Program-made: the position numbers and the translations under genes | The notes under the pieces: model-generated | Databases searched by the model: none | What the model was told of the DNA's origin: nothing | The model's input: the letters and a program-made list of their open reading frames with translations, nothing else | Shown here: one piece after another, positions 7,215-16,104 of the stretch | Position numbering within the stretch: the stretch's first letter is position 1 | Layout: each line of letters opens with the position of its first letter | Origin: JBFEYJ01 sp041563315 | GTDB taxonomy: Bacteria > Pseudomonadota > Gammaproteobacteria > Thiohalomonadales > Thiohalomonadaceae | NCBI GenBank assembly: GCA_041563315.1 | Contig: JBFFNE010000032.1 | Span: 1 to 27,725, forward strand | Reading direction: 5' to 3' | Length of the DNA: 27,725 nt

Positions 7215-7714
7215 AATCGACTTCCTTTGCCGCCATTAATGTTTCTACGCTACGCTATTTTTGCAGGCATGGCCAGTTGGCACCTACAATGGAACCCATC
7301 GAGAGACGTCATTCTTCTACGAATAAGTTAAAAAACTAACAATGCGGTAAAGGCGGTTTTTATGCGGCAGGTACAAACAGAAATATTCTAATTTCTGGCT
7401 AATTATTTTGTTAGTTGCAGAGAGAATTTTGCGACGGCGGTGGTTCGTGTTGCGCTATATTTTACGTTAGTAATAACCCCCTCCCCCAGCCCTCTCCCGG
7501 CGGGAGAGAAGATTAGTTCGTTAGTTCATGAAGTATTAGGTGGTTTTCATTTCATATATAATCTATGGCTTGAACACCGGGATGTTTCTATATTTGTAAA
7601 CAAGGGATATTGTTTCAGACACAACTAATTAATTTTGTCATTCTCTGCATTTCTGCGGTGAATGCTTTTAGCTTTCACTAACTATCTGAACAAACAAATC
7701 AATAAAGGCTGACA
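7215..7714. other. 500-bp AT-rich intergenic region upstream of the ATP-grasp operon
   Basis: No gene is supported; a 62-codon frame here runs through a hairpin repeat and has no family character. The region must hold the promoter of the ATP-grasp operon and the end of the nitrilase transcript. A 9-bp inverted repeat (AACTAACAA at 7334-7342, TTGTTAGTT at 7408-7416) frames 65 bp of AT-rich DNA and could be an operator. No small peptide gene with a ribosome site was found. Confidence 0.5.
7492..7508. repeat. Short CTCTCCCG hairpin repeat
   Basis: CTCTCCCG and CGGGAGAG form a perfect 8-bp stem with one base between. It is preceded by a CCCCTCCCCC tract. This is the widespread dispersed 'CCCTCTCCC' type of bacterial intergenic repeat. 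Confidence 0.7.
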
Positions 7715-9271
7715 TCAGCGCTCTTCTGATTTTATTCCGCTTCCCAGCCAGTTCAATTCAAAAAGGTCATCGCGACGATCCCTGGAGTTGGTGACTGAGC
7801 CTTCATGTCTTAGCTGTACCAGTTTATCCAGGTCAAGGTCAGCGATCAGTGCCATTTCAGTATTTGGTGTGCTTTCCGCCATGATTGCATCGTGAGGAAA
7901 AGCGAAGTCTGATGGTGAATACACGGCTGATTGCGCATATTGAATATCCACATTTTCGACCTGTGGCAGGTTGCCTACACTGCCTCCGATAGCAACATAA
8001 CATTCGTTCTCGATGGCTCTTGCCTGGGCGCAGCGTTGTACGCGTAGGAAACCATTTTTAGTGTCCGTCCAGAAGGGGACGAACAGTATTTCCATCTCCT
8101 GTTTTGCCAGGAGTCGTGAAAGTTCGGGGAACTCGACGTCGTAACAGATCAGTATGCCAATGCGTCCTGCATCAGTATCAAACACTTGCAGGCTATCGCC
8201 ACCTTCTATGACCCAGTCTCGCCGTTCATGCGGGGTGATGTGTATTTTTGGCTGCACATCTACGGTACCATCACGCCGACACAGGTACGCGTTGTTGTAT
8301 AAATTATCATCGGACATGGCGGGCATGCTGCCGGCAATTATGTTGATGTTATAAGTAACTGCGAATTGCGATATCGCTTCGACGATGCGATCAGAGAAGG
8401 TGGCGAGAAAACGTATGGCTTCGTACTGATTGTGCTGATCACCGACACCCATCAACGGCACATTAAAAAACTCCGGGAACAGGACAAAATCGGCCTTGTA
8501 AGCAGACATGGAATCGACAAAGTATTCCACTTGATTCAGCCACGCCTCAAATGAATCGGTAAGCCGCATCTGCCATTGCACGATGCCTACGCGCACTACT
8601 GTTTTTCGGATAGAATCCGCGGCGCCGGTTTCCGGCTCATAGAGAATATTATTCCACTCAAGAAGAGTGGCATAACCAAGAGACTTTTTGTCTTCCGGCA
8701 TGTAGCCTTTCATCAGGCGTTTTACTTCAAAATCATTAGCCAGCTGGAAACTGAGAATTGGATCGTGAATTTCTCTGCGGCGTACGCCTTCGATATAGTC
8801 GGCAGGTTCCATCTCTGCATGTTCGTGATAATTTATGATTCGTCCGCCCGCCAGAATGGCGCGCAGGTTGAAGTTTCGGCAAAGCTCCTTACGTGCGTCA
8901 TACAACCTTCGACCCAGCCGTAGATCGCGGTATTCCTTACTGACAAACATATCCATGCCGTAGAGTGCGTCACCATTTTCATCGTGCTTAATACGATCGC
9001 GTCGGCCGATCAGGTCGTCATAGGTATGAGTAAGACTGAAGCGCTCATAACTGCACTTTACCGTGAGTGCTACTGCGACGACTTTGCCGCTGTCTTCGAT
9101 TACGATCTGCCCTTCGGGAAAATCCTTGATCAGCGCAGACAACGAACTCTGAGACCAGGCGCCGCCGATGTCTGAGTAAATTTCTTCCATTAATTTGGAC
9201 ACCTGCGGATAATCTTCAATTTCAAGATTGCGAAGTTTAAGATGAAGATCTGACGGGTTTTTGGTATTCAT
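7715..9271 (-). CDS. GNAT acetyltransferase-nitrilase (carbon-nitrogen hydrolase) fusion
   Basis: The 518-residue protein has an N-terminal GNAT domain (about 10-205) with the core strand MDMFVSKEYRDLRLGRRLYDAR (106-127), whose RLGRRLY segment is the acetyl-CoA-binding loop. The C-terminal nitrilase domain (about 223-505) keeps the Glu-Lys-Cys triad: E267 in FPEFF, K342 in PKIHITPHE and C376 in ILICYDVEFPE. Fusions of this kind occur widely in bacteria but have no settled function. The architecture fits acylation of an amine coupled to amide hydrolysis. It is on the same strand as the ATP-grasp operon but 500 bp away, so it is probably a separate transcript. The start at 9271 has only a weak ribosome site. 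No signal peptide is present. Confidence 0.9.
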   Translation of the reverse strand: MNTKNPSDLHLKLRNLEIEDYPQVSKLMEEIYSDIGGAWSQSSLSALIKDFPEGQIVIEDSGKVVAVALTVKCSYERFSLTHTYDDLIGRRDRIKHDENGDALYGMDMFVSKEYRDLRLGRRLYDARKELCRNFNLRAILAGGRIINYHEHAEMEPADYIEGVRRREIHDPILSFQLANDFEVKRLMKGYMPEDKKSLGYATLLEWNNILYEPETGAADSIRKTVVRVGIVQWQMRLTDSFEAWLNQVEYFVDSMSAYKADFVLFPEFFNVPLMGVGDQHNQYEAIRFLATFSDRIVEAISQFAVTYNINIIAGSMPAMSDDNLYNNAYLCRRDGTVDVQPKIHITPHERRDWVIEGGDSLQVFDTDAGRIGILICYDVEFPELSRLLAKQEMEILFVPFWTDTKNGFLRVQRCAQARAIENECYVAIGGSVGNLPQVENVDIQYAQSAVYSPSDFAFPHDAIMAESTPNTEMALIADLDLDKLVQLRHEGSVTNSRDRRDDLFELNWLGSGIKSEER

Positions 9272-9321
9272 GATGATGTTTTACAAATTAAAGAGACGGG
9301 GAAAAATAAATTTTGAACCGT

Positions 9322-9327
9322 ACTATA
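9322..9327 (-). promoter_or_regulatory. Possible -10 element of the GNAT-nitrilase gene
   Basis: On the minus strand this reads TATAGT, about 50 bp upstream of the start codon in AT-rich DNA. No good -35 hexamer was found at 16-18 bp, so this is tentative. Confidence 0.35.
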
Positions 9328-9380
9328 ACAAATAATGAGGTCGGCCATAAAAACATCGGCTCAATTCTGCTCCTGGTGAT

Positions 9381-10187
9381 AAGCATGAGCAACTTGCCTT
9401 CACCGTGTTCGTGATGCTCGCACTGCTTTACGCCACCAAACTGCTGCGTCATAGAGGCGAGGTACGCGCCGAGTTCGCCCATCCGATCAAGCTGAATTTC
9501 TTCCCCACCATCTCTATCGGCATGGTCCTGCTGAGCATCGCGCTGCTGCCCTACCAGATGGATGTCTCTTTCATGTTCTGGTCAGTGTTTACTCTCTACG
9601 TGCTGTCAGCCTGGATCCATCAAACCCATTTCGAGGTCCACCACATTAACCCGGCCTGGTTCATCCCCATCGTCGATAACATCCTGGTGCCGATCGCCGG
9701 GGTGCGCCATGCGTCTCCGGAATTCGCCTGGTTCTTCTTTAGCATCGGTCTGCTGTTCTGGCTGGTGCTACTGACCATCATCGTCTACCGCATTTTCTTC
9801 CATCAGCCGCTGCCCGCCAAGCTGCTGCCGACCCTATTCATCCTCATCGCCCCGCCGGCGGTCGGCTTCGTCTCCTGGCTGCAGCTCAATGGCAGTGTCG
9901 ATGCCTTCGGCCGCATCCTCTACTACGCGGCGATCTTCCTCACCCTGATGCTGCTGACCCAGGTTGGGCGCTTCATGCGCCTGAAGTTCTTCCTCTCCTG
10001 GTAAGCCTACTCCTTCCCCATGGCGGCGATGACCTTCGCCACGGTGCTGATGTACCAGCAGCTGCAACTTCCCTTCTTCAAGGGACTGGCCATTGTGCTA
10101 CTCACCCTGCTGACGCTGCTCATCGCTACCCTGCTGTTCAAGACCATTCAGGCAATTGCCCGCAGGGAGATTTGTGTTGAAGACTAG
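9381..10187 (+). pseudogene. Broken TDT/SLAC1-family transporter (TehA-like)
   Basis: The frame encodes hydrophobic helices and family-typical sequence such as EFAHPIKLNFFPTISI, THFEVHHINPAWFIPIV and LLPTLFILIAPPAVGF, which resemble the voltage-dependent anion channel / TDT family (C4-dicarboxylate, tellurite or sulfite transport). The 5' end is missing: similarity begins near 9381, with no start or ribosome site, and the frame upstream closes at 9348. An in-frame TAA at 10002-10004 interrupts the protein after FFLSW, and the same frame then continues with AYSFPMAAMTFATVLM to a TAG at 10185-10187. Both lesions make a working transporter unlikely. The missing part should be about the first one to two helices. 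Confidence 0.8.
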
Positions 10188-10592
10188 CAACAAGTTGCAA
10201 GTTACAAGTTCGTATCGTTCCCGCGCTCTGCGTCCCGTACCCTATGTTCCGCTGTTCGCGAAACAGGTGCGGCTTCCCCCGCGAAGGAGTGAGCATTGCC
10301 ATCGGATATCGCCTTCGGCCTGATACCGTCGCCGCGTCTCGGACGCAGTCTCGGCATCAGCAACATCCCGCCCCCAAGCTGAACCCCGTTGCTTTCGATG
10401 CCCCTTCCAATAACAGCATAAGGCTTTCCCGCCTCCTCCAGGGCCCGAATCGCCTCCACTGCCCGCTCTTCAGACACGGTTGCCCCTGACCTAGCTTCCC
10501 TGTCCCAGCCAACACCGTCACACATTTACCGTCTCTAATGCTCCATGGCTTGATCCGTCTCACATTGCTCCCGTACCCTGCAACGATGCGAG
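10188..10592. other. Intergenic region, no supported gene
   Basis: It starts with three tandem AAGTTNC heptamers (10193-10213). A 107-codon frame on the minus strand (10525-10202) contains SEERAVEAIRALEEAGKPY, which vaguely recalls the end of AIR-synthase-like proteins but has no ribosome site or conserved continuation. I treat the region as noncoding or decayed. The promoter of the giant TPR gene should lie at its 3' end, but no clear one is seen. Confidence 0.4.
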
Positions 10593-10613
10593 ATGAACAG
10601 AGTAAGGGATGCG

Positions 10614-13600
10614 ATGAAAGAGACGTTCGAAGCAAGGACAATAAGCACGCCGCAATTAGGGGATATTGAGGATCTCTATCTAAAAGGGCGTTACCTTGAC
10701 GCCTACACCGCCTCACAATTACTGGGACCGTTGTCGCAGTGGCGCGGAACGGATGCACGCATTCTTGCAGGCAAGCTCACGCGCATGCTTGGCGATTCGC
10801 GCCGCGGCAACGTTCTACTTTACCTTGCATGGCGCAATGACAAAACTTCAGCCCGTGCATTTTCCTACTACGCACGTAACTTCTTCGGTCGCAACGGATT
10901 GCTGAAAACCCTGAGCCTGGTCAAACGCTACACCCACCTGTTTGAGGGCGACACGGTGTTACCCGAACTGCTCTCATTTCGTGCCTATCTCCACGGCTTT
11001 TACCGCGATTTTACCCGTGCAGATGAATTGATGGCGGCAGCCTTGCAAAAAGCACCGCACATCCCATTGCTTCATGTCGAACAGTCCTACCTTCTTGAGA
11101 TGGAAGACGAGTATGAAGCCGCCATCGCCAGCACTGATAACGCCCTGGCACAGGTGCCGTTTTATCGTCCCGCGGTACAGCAGAAAGCCCACCTGCTCCG
11201 CCTTTGCGGTAGTGATGAAGCGGCTTTTACTCTCCTGCGTGAGGCGCGCAAACATGTACAAAGTGATGGCATCGAGACCCAGCTCCTTGCCGAGTATCAG
11301 GAAAGGGAGGATCTGGTGCAGATCGCGGCGACCCTTTCACGCATCGAGGCACTGGTTCCCCTGAAATCGGCGGAATATGATAAGTGGCTGGCCGCGCACC
11401 GCTGTAACCATCGCTATCTGCAAGGCGATATCGATGGTGCCATCAACCAGGCCGAACACAATGGCAAACCCTATTTTCTGGAACTGGCCGCTTCACTGCG
11501 TCGCAGCCAGGGTAAGGGCCGAAGAAAGCGGCTCAAGGTCGACTTCGTCCGCCAACGCCACATGACCTGTGGCCCGGCTACACTGGCGGCCCTAAGCGGG
11601 TACTTTGACAGGCCGGTTGAACAACAGGCGATCATCGACTCGATCTGGTATGGCGGCACGCACGACTATGATGAGCGCAAGTGGGCGCAGGAAAATGGCT
11701 GGCACGTGGTAGAGTTCAGCCTTGACTGGGACAGTGCCAGAGCCCTCATCGATAAGGCTATTCCCTGTGCAGTTGCCACGGTCGAAGCCGATAGCGGCCA
11801 CTTGCAGGCACTCACCGGCTACGACGAAAAACAAGGGGTCCTGTTTATCCGCGACCCGTTCAGCCCCTACGAACAAGAGTTTCAGCAGCAACCGTTCTTC
11901 GACAGCTATAAGGCGTTTGGCCCCCGTGCGATGGTGATGGTGCCACCGAAAAGCACAGCCCTGATAGACGGTTTGAACCTGCCCTACAGCTCCCATTACG
12001 ATACCCTTTATCAGATCAAGGATGCGCTGCAGCAACATCAGCGTGAAGTGGCGGAGGAGCACTATCAGTGCGGTTTCTGTGATGAACCGGAGAGTGAGGT
12101 GTCACTTACGGCCAGACGAGATCTAGCCTGGTATGACTGCAACTGGGCAGAAGTGGCCGACATTGACCATCGGCTGTTGGAACGCTACCCCGACAATACC
12201 CGACGCAAGCTCAATTACCTTGCCTCGCTCAACCGGCTGGATCACCACCAGGAATACCGCCGTCTGCTCGAAGGGGAAGGGGAGAAAGAAGGGGCACACC
12301 TGAGTATCCTGATCCAATACGCCGAACTGTTGAGTGAGGATGGCCGTCAACAACAGCGAGCTGAAACCTTACTGGGCAATGTGCTTAAACTCTCCCCAAA
12401 GCAAGGGCGTGCTTATCAAAGTTACGGCTACCTCACCTGGCAGCAAAAACGGTTTTCCGAATCGGAACAGCTCTATCAAATCGCCGCCAGCCTGGAAGAA
12501 ACCGATGAAGGCGCTGCATTGGATTATTTCCGTCTGGCACGTCTTAACAAACGAGGCAATGAGGTGTTGCAATGGCTGCAGAAGCGTTTTCATCGCGAGG
12601 CGGCAAAGTCAGCCCAGCCCGCAATGACCCTCTACCGCGCCTATGAGATCCAGAATCAGGAACACCTCGGGGTGGAGGTACTGCAACAGGCGGTGAAGTG
12701 GCGTCCCGATGACGGTGATCTTTTACTCTACTTCAGTAATGTCCAGATCGGTAACGGCAATTTCAGTGAAGCGGAACAACTGCTGAATCGGGCACAACCC
12801 CTGACACCACCGGGACGATGGCTGTACACGGCCGCACGCCATGCCAGCCGGCGGCACGAACACCAGCTCGCCCTGGAGCTGTTTAATCAGGTGGTCGAGA
12901 ACGAACCACTCAATATGCAGGCGCACCGACACATCATCAACCTGCTGCAGGATCTCCATGGTGACGGGCGCGCCATCGAGTACGCACGCGATGTCTGGCA
13001 CAGGTTCCCCAATAACCTGCGCACCCATGAACAAATAATTGAATTGCTCCAGGACAATGATCCGCAGGAGGCCGAAACGGCCCTGATTGAACTGCTTCAT
13101 CGGCACCCGAAACACAGTTATGCGCGACGTCAGTACGCCGATATTCTGATCCAGATGGACCGTTTCGATGCGGCCTGGGAACAGCTTGAAGTGGCGAAGG
13201 AGATTGAACCGAACGCCGTTGGATTACACAACATCCGGGGTGATTACTATGCCCGACTCGGCCAACGGGAAGAGGCCATGGCATGCTATCGCGAAACCCT
13301 GCACCTGAGCGCCGACAATGACTACGCCATCCATGCATTGATGGGGTTCTGCTATTCCAGCACCGAGAAAAAAACGCAACTCGAATATCTACTGCAACAA
13401 CTGATGGAGCAGACCACCAATGGTGATGGCCTGTTGAGCTATCAACGGGAGGCGCACAACATTTTGCCTGCCGAAGAACTCCTTGCCACCTTGCGCCAGG
13501 CTATCCAGATACGTTCTGATTTATGGCAGTGCTGGTCAACACTGGTAGACGAACTCTGCGCTCAAGATGAACTGGATGAGGCGGAGCGAATCGCCACCGA

Positions 13601-15632
13601 GGCGGTGCAGCGCTTTCCGCTGATACCGCGCACCTACCTCGACCTTGCTGATGTCTACAAGCGTAAAAATGATCTCAAACAGCAACACCTGATGCTGGAA
13701 TCGGCATTACGAATTAACCCACACTGGGATTATGCGCTGATGGAGTTGGCGGAAAATCTCGAACGCCAGGGCGACTACGAGGGGGAGTTAAGGATGCTGC
13801 AATCCGCTGTTGCGGCCAAACCTTCAAGCTCCCAGATGCATGCCTATCTGGCTGACGCGCTCTGGAAGCACGAGAAGTCCGAAGAGGCCTTGTCCTCCAT
13901 GCGTACCGCGCTCGAGTTATCGCCCGGTTATGACTGGGCCTGGCGCTGCCTGCGCAGCTGGTCCAAACACCTTGGCCGCGAGGAACTCATCGAGCAAACC
14001 GCTCGCGATATCGTCCGGCAGAAACCGGGCCTTGCTCACTCCTGGTACTACCTTGCCAGGGCCTTGTGGAAACCCGACGAAAAGCTGGATGCGCTCGACA
14101 AGGCCATTGAATGCAACCCCAATTATATTGCCGCCTACGAAGAGAAGATCGAAACACTGGTGCAACATGAGCGTTTCACTGAAGCCCGCCAGGTGATCGC
14201 AGACTATGATCACAGCTACGGCGTACCACTCGCGTTACGCCGCTATGGCCCCTGGATGGATTACCGGCAAGGGGATGTCGACAAAGCGATCCTCGACCTT
14301 AAGGCGATGCTCGAGGATGAGCCCTCTTACTATAATGGCTGGGACATGCTCGCCACCTGGTGCGAGCGCAACGAGCGCCCAGGTGATTTTCTTATTGCTG
14401 CACGCAAACTGGTCACACTGCAACCCGGCAACGGTGACGCCTGGGTAGAGCTGAGCGATGCCCTGTTGATGAACGAAGAGCGCGATGAAGCAAAACAAAC
14501 CTTACTGCATGCATTGACCCTGTCACCCAAGCACGATTACGCCGGGCTTGTACTGTTTGATCTGCAGCTCGAAGACGATGACCTGGAGGCTGCCGAGCAG
14601 ACACTTCAGCACCAGCAAACCCACCTGCCACCGGAAAACCAGGGCTACCTGACTACACGTGCAATGCAACTGGCTTGCAAACGCGGGGAACAGGCCCAGG
14701 CGCTTGCGTATTTCCACCAACTCACCCGTAACCCGGTTGAAAACAGTTGGTACTTCGATACCGCTATCTCGGCCTTTACCGAGGCCGGTTGGGAGCAAGC
14801 GCTGGAAGGGGTGTTCAATGAAGTGGTGCAGGATCTCAACGGCATCAACCCCGCTTTTGCCACGGTGTGGGCGCAACGCCAACACAAGGGAAAATCAGTC
14901 GAATGGAAGCTGAGCAACCGGTCGATCAAGCGGCTATTACAGATGGGTGAGGCAGGGCACCGGGTGGTCGATGACTACCTCAGCTACCTGCATAAACTGG
15001 GCAGCGTGCTAAAACTGGATCGCCTCATCAAGCGCCACTACAAGGAATTACGCAACAACCCGGAAACCCTGGCCAATGTTGGCTATATCTTCGCTACCAG
15101 CGGGCGCTATAAGGAAAATGTTGCGATGATGAAAGGATGGCGGCAAATGAAGGGACTTCCCCCATGGGCACTGAATAACTTTACCATCAGCCTTCGGGAA
15201 CTCGGGCGTTGGGACGAACAGTATGAAGTGTTGCAGCGCCTAATGCCCATCGCTTCCAACGATATCGCCAATGCAGTGCGTTTATGGACGGCACTCGAGT
15301 CGGCCTTGCGCGGGGATTGGACGACGGTGGGAGACCTGTTCGGTCTCATCGATCCTGAGCAGCTCAGCAGTGACAACAGCTTCGCCTACACCCTTCTGGC
15401 TGCGATGGTTGAAGTTGAGGAAAAAGCCTCTTTGGCCTCTGATGAGAGACTCGCTCTTGCGATTGCCATCTTGCGTCACGGCCACCGTGACTATCATGGC
15501 CTGATCAACAATATGATGCTCTGGCGGTTACAACATCGTGTGCTTTGGGATCTGGCACAGCGCCTGGCACCGATGCCGAACGCTCTTTATTATTGGTGGC
15601 GGATGATGGACTGGTCGAAGTTCCTGGTTTAG
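10614..15632 (+). CDS. Giant TPR protein with embedded C39-like cysteine peptidase domain
   Basis: The protein is 1,672 residues long from the ATG at 10614, which has AAGGG five bases upstream. An ATG 21 bp earlier (10593) is possible but has a poor ribosome site. Counting from 10593, residues 20-305 and 500-1650 are tandem TPR-type helix pairs, with many 'A..LNP/P.....A...L' spacings. Residues about 315-452 form a C39-like papain-fold domain with Q321 and C326 in RQRHMTCGPATL, H403 in DSGHLQALTGYD and D421 in FIRDPF. All four expected residues are present, so activity is plausible. There is no signal peptide, membrane segment or ABC-transporter domain, unlike bacteriocin-exporting C39 proteins. 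C493 and C496 form a CxxC just after the domain. It appears monocistronic. Substrate is unknown; the TPR array probably holds a partner protein. Confidence 0.85.
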   Translation: MKETFEARTISTPQLGDIEDLYLKGRYLDAYTASQLLGPLSQWRGTDARILAGKLTRMLGDSRRGNVLLYLAWRNDKTSARAFSYYARNFFGRNGLLKTLSLVKRYTHLFEGDTVLPELLSFRAYLHGFYRDFTRADELMAAALQKAPHIPLLHVEQSYLLEMEDEYEAAIASTDNALAQVPFYRPAVQQKAHLLRLCGSDEAAFTLLREARKHVQSDGIETQLLAEYQEREDLVQIAATLSRIEALVPLKSAEYDKWLAAHRCNHRYLQGDIDGAINQAEHNGKPYFLELAASLRRSQGKGRRKRLKVDFVRQRHMTCGPATLAALSGYFDRPVEQQAIIDSIWYGGTHDYDERKWAQENGWHVVEFSLDWDSARALIDKAIPCAVATVEADSGHLQALTGYDEKQGVLFIRDPFSPYEQEFQQQPFFDSYKAFGPRAMVMVPPKSTALIDGLNLPYSSHYDTLYQIKDALQQHQREVAEEHYQCGFCDEPESEVSLTARRDLAWYDCNWAEVADIDHRLLERYPDNTRRKLNYLASLNRLDHHQEYRRLLEGEGEKEGAHLSILIQYAELLSEDGRQQQRAETLLGNVLKLSPKQGRAYQSYGYLTWQQKRFSESEQLYQIAASLEETDEGAALDYFRLARLNKRGNEVLQWLQKRFHREAAKSAQPAMTLYRAYEIQNQEHLGVEVLQQAVKWRPDDGDLLLYFSNVQIGNGNFSEAEQLLNRAQPLTPPGRWLYTAARHASRRHEHQLALELFNQVVENEPLNMQAHRHIINLLQDLHGDGRAIEYARDVWHRFPNNLRTHEQIIELLQDNDPQEAETALIELLHRHPKHSYARRQYADILIQMDRFDAAWEQLEVAKEIEPNAVGLHNIRGDYYARLGQREEAMACYRETLHLSADNDYAIHALMGFCYSSTEKKTQLEYLLQQLMEQTTNGDGLLSYQREAHNILPAEELLATLRQAIQIRSDLWQCWSTLVDELCAQDELDEAERIATEAVQRFPLIPRTYLDLADVYKRKNDLKQQHLMLESALRINPHWDYALMELAENLERQGDYEGELRMLQSAVAAKPSSSQMHAYLADALWKHEKSEEALSSMRTALELSPGYDWAWRCLRSWSKHLGREELIEQTARDIVRQKPGLAHSWYYLARALWKPDEKLDALDKAIECNPNYIAAYEEKIETLVQHERFTEARQVIADYDHSYGVPLALRRYGPWMDYRQGDVDKAILDLKAMLEDEPSYYNGWDMLATWCERNERPGDFLIAARKLVTLQPGNGDAWVELSDALLMNEERDEAKQTLLHALTLSPKHDYAGLVLFDLQLEDDDLEAAEQTLQHQQTHLPPENQGYLTTRAMQLACKRGEQAQALAYFHQLTRNPVENSWYFDTAISAFTEAGWEQALEGVFNEVVQDLNGINPAFATVWAQRQHKGKSVEWKLSNRSIKRLLQMGEAGHRVVDDYLSYLHKLGSVLKLDRLIKRHYKELRNNPETLANVGYIFATSGRYKENVAMMKGWRQMKGLPPWALNNFTISLRELGRWDEQYEVLQRLMPIASNDIANAVRLWTALESALRGDWTTVGDLFGLIDPEQLSSDNSFAYTLLAAMVEVEEKASLASDERLALAIAILRHGHRDYHGLINNMMLWRLQHRVLWDLAQRLAPMPNALYYWWRMMDWSKFLV

Positions 15633-15689
15633 CACCCTCGTGCATGTCCGAAGGGCTGTGATCTTTACCACATCGGCCTGTGCGTTGAC

Positions 15690-15719
15690 TTGACAGAGCC
15701 ACTCATACCCCCGAAGATT
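15690..15719 (+). promoter_or_regulatory. Possible sigma-70 promoter of the metal-uptake operon
   Basis: A perfect -35 hexamer TTGACA (15690-15695) is followed at 18 bp by AAGATT (15714-15719), a weak -10. It lies about 35 bp before the first gene. No Zur or Fur palindrome was recognised around it. Confidence 0.35.
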
Positions 15720-15753
15720 TAAGTCATTCAAATCAGACCTGCACAAAGGCCCC

Positions 15754-16017
15754 GTGCGTCAAACACTCATCACACTGCTAGCGGTCATCACACTGCTCTC
15801 GCAATGGGGCTGGGTCGAGCACGTCTATCACGAGCATCTGCCCGATGAGGCATGTGAAGTCTGTGTCAGCGCTCCAGGACATGTGGCCGTTCCCCCTAGT
15901 GTGCCGCACCTGCCCAGCCTTGCCAATCATGAATTTCTCGCCCCGGCAGTCACCGTCACGCTGACTAGCGCCGCACCGCGCTTCTATCCTACCCGTGCCC
16001 CACCCCGACTTCTCTAA
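15754..16017 (+). CDS. Small secreted His/Cys-containing protein at the head of a metal-uptake operon
   Basis: The 87-residue protein starts with GTG preceded by AAAGG. It has an N-terminal hydrophobic signal (RQTLITLLAVITLLSQWGW) and then the cluster HVYHEHLPDEACEVC, with three His and a CxxC pair that could bind a metal ion. The rest is Pro/Ala-rich. Its place ahead of an outer-membrane protein and a ZnuA-like binding protein suggests a periplasmic metal-binding accessory. I do not know the family by name; it may belong to the DUF2946-like group of short secreted proteins. Confidence 0.65.
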   Translation: MRQTLITLLAVITLLSQWGWVEHVYHEHLPDEACEVCVSAPGHVAVPPSVPHLPSLANHEFLAPAVTVTLTSAAPRFYPTRAPPRLL

Positions 16018-16104
16018 TACACATCCAACCCCAGTTTCGCACGACTTTTCAGGCAGTCACGCCCATTGAAGGCGTCTGCCGCACTGTGTAATGGAGAAAA
16101 TCTG

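Noticed and set aside
7440..7628. 62-codon plus-strand frame as a precursor peptide for the ATP-grasp operon
   Set aside because: It is on the opposite strand, crosses the CTCTCCCG repeat and has no ribosome site or leader-like features.
10202..10525. 107-codon minus-strand frame resembling the end of an AIR-synthase-like protein
   Set aside because: The resemblance covers about 25 residues only, lacks conserved downstream sequence and has no ribosome site.
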